This document shows, piece by piece, positions 60,200 through 64,000 of a stretch of DNA of 64,000 nt. Within the stretch, counting starts at the first letter, position 1. Each line of letters opens with the position of its first letter. A model generated the notes under the pieces. It did no database searches. It had not been told where the DNA came from and worked only from the letters and a program-made list of their open reading frames with translations. This DNA is from Gammaproteobacteria bacterium (GTDB lineage Bacteria > Pseudomonadota > Gammaproteobacteria > Pseudomonadales > Azotimanducaceae). A program made the position numbers and the translations under genes. The DNA is taken from NCBI GenBank assembly GCA_028821515.1, contig JAPPGA010000039.1, forward strand, positions 1-64,000, given 5' to 3'.

Positions 60200-60607
60200 T
60201 CAACGTACCGGAGCCGGATGGCTGAATCCGATCGTGCGACGCAACGCTCGATCAAAGGTATAGGTCGTCGTCGCGCCCGCGGCCGTTGCCGACTGGCCTA
60301 TCAGGTAGTCGGAAAAGTCGGCGCTGCCATTCGCATAGCTCTCGAGAGATTGACTAACGGCTCGCCGATCCACGAATGCAAATTCCTCCGCGTTCAACAG
60401 GCGGCGGAACGTAGTGACGATATCCGCCTTCGCAAACTCGTAGACGGATCGCAGAACCCAGTACAGTTCGCACAGGACAATGTCTGGAAGCAAGATTCTG
60501 TCGCCCGCCTCAGCCACCTGGCGGACGATGGCTTCGACCTGCCCGGATTGGGTATCGTCATCGTCCAGCAGCAGGCGCAGAATCACATTTGTGTCGAAAG
60601 CGATCAC
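60200..60607 (-). CDS. vapC: VapC-type PIN-domain toxin
   Basis: A 135-aa PIN-domain ribonuclease. Acidic residues for Mg binding are Asp5 (MIAFDTNVIL), Glu in IVLCELYWVLR, Asp in ADFSDYLIG and Asp in TYTFDRAL. ATG at 60605-60607 overlaps the antitoxin stop by 4 bp. It would cleave tRNA or other RNA when freed from the antitoxin. Confidence 0.92.
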   Translation of the reverse strand: MIAFDTNVILRLLLDDDDTQSGQVEAIVRQVAEAGDRILLPDIVLCELYWVLRSVYEFAKADIVTTFRRLLNAEEFAFVDRRAVSQSLESYANGSADFSDYLIGQSATAAGATTTYTFDRALRRTIGFSHPAPVR

Positions 60608-60861
60608 CTCCGGGAAAACCTCTCGACCGTCCGCCGACGAATGCCTTCGTCAATGCGTTCGCTGTCGATCGGTTCGCCCGTCGCGTGTTCGGAAAGAAGT
60701 CCTCGCAACGGTGTCTCGGCGTTTCGAATCGGGAAAGCGTGTAGCGCGCCGTCACTGTCCACCTCGAACGCCAGGCGATCGCCTGCGCCGACGGCCATCT
60801 TGCGCCGGATCGCTTTCGGTATCGTCACCTGGCCCTTGCTAGTGATCTTTGCGATCTCCAA
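60604..60861 (-). CDS. vapB: AbrB/VapB-type antitoxin
   Basis: An 85-aa antitoxin. TTG at 60859-60861 with AAGGAG 7 nt upstream fixes the start at LEIAKITSKGQVTIPKAIRR, the SpoVT/AbrB swapped-hairpin DNA-binding motif; the C-terminal half is acidic then basic and would wrap the toxin. It probably represses its own promoter. Confidence 0.9.
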   Translation of the reverse strand: MEIAKITSKGQVTIPKAIRRKMAVGAGDRLAFEVDSDGALHAFPIRNAETPLRGLLSEHATGEPIDSERIDEGIRRRTVERFSRR

Positions 60862-60905
60862 CAGTCCGCTCCTTACGAAGATAGAATTTATACGCAAATA
60901 GTAAT
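60862..60905 (-). promoter_or_regulatory. Probable promoter/operator of the vapBC module
   Basis: On the leftward strand this AT-rich island contains GCGTATAAATTCTATC, with TATAAA or TAAATT suitable as a -10 element, directly upstream of the antitoxin's Shine-Dalgarno. Its base composition contrasts with the GC-rich surroundings. No clear -35 is identified. Confidence 0.4.
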
Positions 60906-60906
60906 G

Positions 60907-61638
60907 CTACCGTCGATCCCGATCAACCAATCCTGAAGGCGGGTTTCGGTCAGCCCCTACGGCGATCGCGTCTCCGATGGGCTCGGTGCAGAGCGGCTCC
61001 TTGTTCCGTGCGTTGTTGACGTGGGTTGACACCGGAATGACATCGACCGCCTGCGGCAGCGCGGGGGCGAGCATCGCCGTCAGGTCAGACTGGGGCGTAC
61101 GTCGATTCGTCCATACGCAAGCTTCGTCGAACGAGAGCATGCGGGGCTGGCGGTCATGGAGGAACGCGAGTGCCGGAGTGGCAGCCGTGGTGACCACGGC
61201 GAATCCGATCGTAGCCGTGCCGGTGGCCGGGTCCCGCCACCGGTCCCAGATGCCCGCGAGCAGCATCGGGCGCTCCCCGGCAGGCCGGACGTAGTACGGC
61301 ATGCGGCCAAGGCGGGTGCGGGTCCACTCGTAGAAGCCACAGACCGGCACCACGCAACGGCGGCGGCGGAACGGCTCGCCGAAGGCATTGCTCGTCGGCA
61401 ACCCCTCGGCGCGGGCGTTGAACATGGCGTAGCGCGTTGCGAGGGTCTTGGACCAGTATGGCGTCAGCCACCAGCGGGCCGCCGTCGCGCGGCGCGCCTC
61501 GTCGCGCGAATGGCCCACGATCCAGACCTGCTCGGTCGGCGCGGTGTTCCGGTTGTCCTCGCCGGGGTACGGTTCGCCGGTCAGTTCGACGAATATCTCG
61601 GCGAGAGGGTCCGCAACGACATTCAATCGCCCGCACAT
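60907..61638 (-). CDS. SOS response-associated peptidase (SRAP/HMCES-like)
   Basis: A 243-aa SRAP protein that crosslinks to abasic sites in single-stranded DNA via its N-terminal Cys2 (MCGRLNVVAD). Other active-site residues are Asn in DNRNTAPTEQVWIV, Glu in VCGFYEWTRTRLG and His in FLHDRQPRML. The canonical HxRMPxIL strand is altered to HDRQPRML. It protects abasic sites during replication and is often SOS-linked; no LexA box is identified. It is divergent from the acyl-CoA dehydrogenase gene. Confidence 0.9.
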   Translation of the reverse strand: MCGRLNVVADPLAEIFVELTGEPYPGEDNRNTAPTEQVWIVGHSRDEARRATAARWWLTPYWSKTLATRYAMFNARAEGLPTSNAFGEPFRRRRCVVPVCGFYEWTRTRLGRMPYYVRPAGERPMLLAGIWDRWRDPATGTATIGFAVVTTAATPALAFLHDRQPRMLSFDEACVWTNRRTPQSDLTAMLAPALPQAVDVIPVSTHVNNARNKEPLCTEPIGDAIAVGADRNPPSGLVDRDRR

Positions 61639-61747
61639 CCTTGACCCTCCGAAAGCAGCAGCAGGCGACCTTACGCCGCCTGCGTCAAGCGTGCTAGTTT
61701 TAGGACGAGGACTATGGCCGGCAACGCACGGCGCATCGGGAGGGGGA

Positions 61748-62926
61748 ATGGCCGCACTTGATGATTTCCGGGAAGAAACGAGGGCATGGCTCGATCAGAA
61801 TTGCCCGAGCGGGGCGCGCGGCGCCGGAGAGATACCGGCCGGCGGCACGAAGTTGCCCATAGAGGACCCGGACACGCTGCTCTGGCGCGACCGCATGGCG
61901 GAAAAGGGCTGGACCGCGCCGACCTGGCCCGTGGACCTCGGCGGCGGCGGCCTCTCCAACGAGGAATCCATGGTGCTGGTGCAGGAGATGCAACGCATCG
62001 GCGCGCGGGCGCCGTTGACCGGCATGGGCGTCAACCTCATCGGCCCGACCCTGCTCGAGTTCGGCACCGAGGACCAGAAACAACGCCACATACCCCCGAT
62101 TGTCCGCGGGGAAGTCCGCTGGTGCCAGGGTTACAGCGAGCCCGGGTCCGGATCCGACCTGGCAAGCCTGCGCACCCGCGCGGAGGACAACGGCGACCAC
62201 TTTCTCGTCAACGGCCAGAAGATATGGACCTCCGGCGCGCATTTCGCCGACTGGATCTTCGCGCTGGTTCGCACCGACCCGGACGTTCCCAAGCACGTCG
62301 GCATCAGCTTCGTCCTGATGGACATGGATCAGCCCGGAATCACCGTCAGGCCGATCCGCCTGATCAGCGGGGCCTCGCCTTTCTGCGAGACGTTCTTCGT
62401 CGATGCCATCGCCCAAAAAGAGGATCTCGTCGGAGAACTGAACAAGGGCTGGACCGTCGGCAAACGCCTGCTGCAGCATGAGCGCGGCAGCATGGCGTCG
62501 CTGGTCGGCGGCGCGGCAACCGATCCCCGGCCGACGCTGCAGGACGAAGCCAAGCGTTGCGTCGGTGACGACGGCGGGCGGATCGCCAACACGGCCCTGC
62601 GCAGCCAAGTGGTCGTCCACAACATGAACGACCACGCCTTTCGCCTGACGCAACGCCGTGCGGTGGAAGAGGCCCGGGGCGGCGGCACACCGGGGCCCAT
62701 CACCTCCATCTTCAAGGCGTACGGCACCGAACTCAGGCAGGAGAAGTCCTCGCTTTTCGTCGAAATGCGCGGCAGCGAGAGTCTCCTCTGGGACGAAGCG
62801 TCCGAAAGCCAGCAGTTCGAGGACACGCGAACCTGGCTCGCCGACCGCGCCTCCTCGATCTACAGTGGTTCGAACGAGATTCAGCGCAACATCATCGCCA
62901 AACGGGTGCTTGGCCTGCCGGACTAG
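61748..62926 (+). CDS. Acyl-CoA dehydrogenase
   Basis: A 392-aa flavoprotein of the acyl-CoA dehydrogenase family. The start is ATG 61748 with a GGGAGGGGG run upstream. Markers are RWCQGYSEPGSGSDLASLRT (FAD/substrate site), the middle beta domain LVNGQKIWTSGAHFADWIFA, and the C-terminal IYSGSNEIQRNIIAKRVLGL. It catalyses alpha,beta-dehydrogenation of an acyl-CoA. Specificity unknown. Confidence 0.92.
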   Translation: MAALDDFREETRAWLDQNCPSGARGAGEIPAGGTKLPIEDPDTLLWRDRMAEKGWTAPTWPVDLGGGGLSNEESMVLVQEMQRIGARAPLTGMGVNLIGPTLLEFGTEDQKQRHIPPIVRGEVRWCQGYSEPGSGSDLASLRTRAEDNGDHFLVNGQKIWTSGAHFADWIFALVRTDPDVPKHVGISFVLMDMDQPGITVRPIRLISGASPFCETFFVDAIAQKEDLVGELNKGWTVGKRLLQHERGSMASLVGGAATDPRPTLQDEAKRCVGDDGGRIANTALRSQVVVHNMNDHAFRLTQRRAVEEARGGGTPGPITSIFKAYGTELRQEKSSLFVEMRGSESLLWDEASESQQFEDTRTWLADRASSIYSGSNEIQRNIIAKRVLGLPD

Positions 62927-62987
62927 TCCGAGACGGCTTGCGATCCCCCCCCAATCTTCGCCGCAGTGACCAACGGAAACAGGATCG

Positions 62988-64000
62988 TTGAAGATACATG
63001 TTTCACGCGGGGCGCTACGCCACGCAGCACCCTTGGTCTGCGTGGCGCTTGCCGGCTGCAGCGAGAACGCCTACATGCCTGAGGCTGCCGAGCCGATCGC
63101 GCCGCCCGTGGCCGACCGCCGGCCGCATACCTTCACCCGCCACGGCATCGAGGTGAAAGACTCCTATCACTGGCTCCGGGACCAGAGTTATCCGACCGTC
63201 GACGATGACGACGTAATCGCCTATCTCGAAGCGGAAAACCGCTATTTCGATTCGGTCATGGAACCGCACAGGGAACTGACGGAGACACTTTTCGAAGAGA
63301 TCAAGGCCAGGCAAAAGCCGGACGACGAATCCGTACCGCTGAAGGACGGGAACCACTTCTACCAGTGGCGGTTCGAGCCCGGCGCCCAGTACCGGACCTG
63401 GACCCGCTGGCCCGTAGACGAACCTGGCGCCGTGGAGACGGTCCTCGACGAGGTGGCCCTCGCCGAGGGACACGAGTATTTCGCACTCGGCTCGTTCTCG
63501 GTCAGCCACGACGGCCGCTACCTCGCGTACAGCACTGACACGAGCGGCGCAGAGCGCTACACCATGTTCGTCAAGGACCTGGCGACCGGCGCGGTCCTGC
63601 CCGAGACAATGGAGAGCACCCTCGGGGATGCGGTCTGGGCCGCGGACAACCGGACGCTGTTCTACCAGGTGATGAACGAGAACTGGCGCTCCGACCAGGT
63701 GCGCCGCCACACGCTCGGCGAGCCGGTGCAGCGCGACGAGGTGGTCTACGAAGAGCCCGACAGCGGATTCTGGGTCGATCTCGGCGAGGCTTCGTCGAAA
63801 CGCTACGTCGTCATCTCCACCGGCGACCAGGTCACGAACGAGTCGTACGTGCTCGCTTCCGACGACCCGCGCGGAGAGCTCCTGCTCGTCGCCGCCCGGC
63901 GCGTCGGCCACGAGTACTACATCGACCACCAGGGAGACCGGTTCGTCGTCCGCAGCAACGACGCGCACAGGAACTTCCGTCTCGCGACGGCACCGGAGAA
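62988..64000 (+). CDS. S9 prolyl oligopeptidase-family lipoprotein, 3' end cut off
   Basis: The first 337 codons of an S9A peptidase; the frame is open at the right edge. The TTG start at 62988 has an AGGA just upstream and gives a signal with lipobox (VALAGCS). The mature start RRPHTFTRHGIEVKDSYHWL and DDVIAYLEAENRYFD match oligopeptidase B/prolyl oligopeptidase N-termini; the rest is the seven-bladed propeller (SVSHDGRYLAYSTDTSGAER). The catalytic Ser-Asp-His domain lies beyond the window. Confidence 0.88.
   Translation, partial: MKIHVSRGALRHAAPLVCVALAGCSENAYMPEAAEPIAPPVADRRPHTFTRHGIEVKDSYHWLRDQSYPTVDDDDVIAYLEAENRYFDSVMEPHRELTETLFEEIKARQKPDDESVPLKDGNHFYQWRFEPGAQYRTWTRWPVDEPGAVETVLDEVALAEGHEYFALGSFSVSHDGRYLAYSTDTSGAERYTMFVKDLATGAVLPETMESTLGDAVWAADNRTLFYQVMNENWRSDQVRRHTLGEPVQRDEVVYEEPDSGFWVDLGEASSKRYVVISTGDQVTNESYVLASDDPRGELLLVAARRVGHEYYIDHQGDRFVVRSNDAHRNFRLATAPE

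Noticed and set aside
1-64000. tRNA, rRNA and riboswitch genes
   Set aside because: No sequence with a recognisable T-loop/acceptor arrangement, rRNA block or known riboswitch core was found by eye; a covariance search would be decisive.

Overview
The window is 64 kb of GC-rich, densely coding bacterial DNA. It looks like one chromosomal contig of a proteobacterium, most likely an uncultivated marine-type gammaproteobacterium. That placement is an inference from the TonB receptor, MacAB-TolC-type efflux, class I fumarase, PEP carboxylase, sulfatase and DMSP-lyase-like content. No rRNA, tRNA or CRISPR array was seen. Several genes use GTG or TTG starts and many are joined by 4-bp ATGA overlaps.

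Layout. The left edge (1-1414) holds a truncated Cys-rich small gene, then about 1.1 kb without a convincing gene that carries two MITE-like units (881-1158). Next is a rightward cluster (1415-6984): a Tat-type hypothetical protein, two tandem aldo/keto reductases, a DMSP-lyase-type cupin without its histidine ligands, and a frameshifted FMN/FAD oxidoreductase. A leftward sulfatase and a leftward FG-GAP protein with a DsbD-alpha-like tail follow. From 10.8 to 20.5 kb lie a DUF2059 protein, a CPBP protease, a sugar-nucleotide-type epimerase, an ACT-fused phenylalanine hydroxylase with a glutamate dehydrogenase, a VOC protein, and a membrane-protein operon with a rhomboid and a frameshifted site-2 protease. 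From 20.5 to 28.2 kb lie a PKD lipoprotein with an HExxH motif, fumarase, and an alpha/beta hydrolase, LLM monooxygenase and flavin-halogenase set.

The stretch 25.0-31.9 kb is the most plastic. A RAYT-like HUH/Y1 transposase (28343-29269) sits in a local cluster of GTGTGTCC-type motifs. Two of these motifs lie 9 bp upstream of duplicated 3'-proximal gene fragments. metY and a CoA-binding protein gene lie in the same stretch.

The right half is mostly metabolic: dienelactone hydrolase with a GPH symporter, an apparently orphan molybdenum hydroxylase large subunit, a PPOX protein, an amidase, a ketopantoate-reductase-like protein, two acyl-CoA synthetases, a nitroreductase with a LapG-like protease, CBS and D-2-hydroxyacid dehydrogenase genes, ThuA-MFS-TonB receptor (bounded by inverted 85-bp repeats), ppc, and macAB with an outer-membrane factor.

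At 58.5-60.1 kb is a UGSC-family gene whose in-frame UGA, followed by a good bSECIS hairpin, indicates a selenoprotein. Next to it are a VapBC-type module and an SRAP gene. The window ends with an acyl-CoA dehydrogenase and a truncated S9 prolyl oligopeptidase-type lipoprotein.
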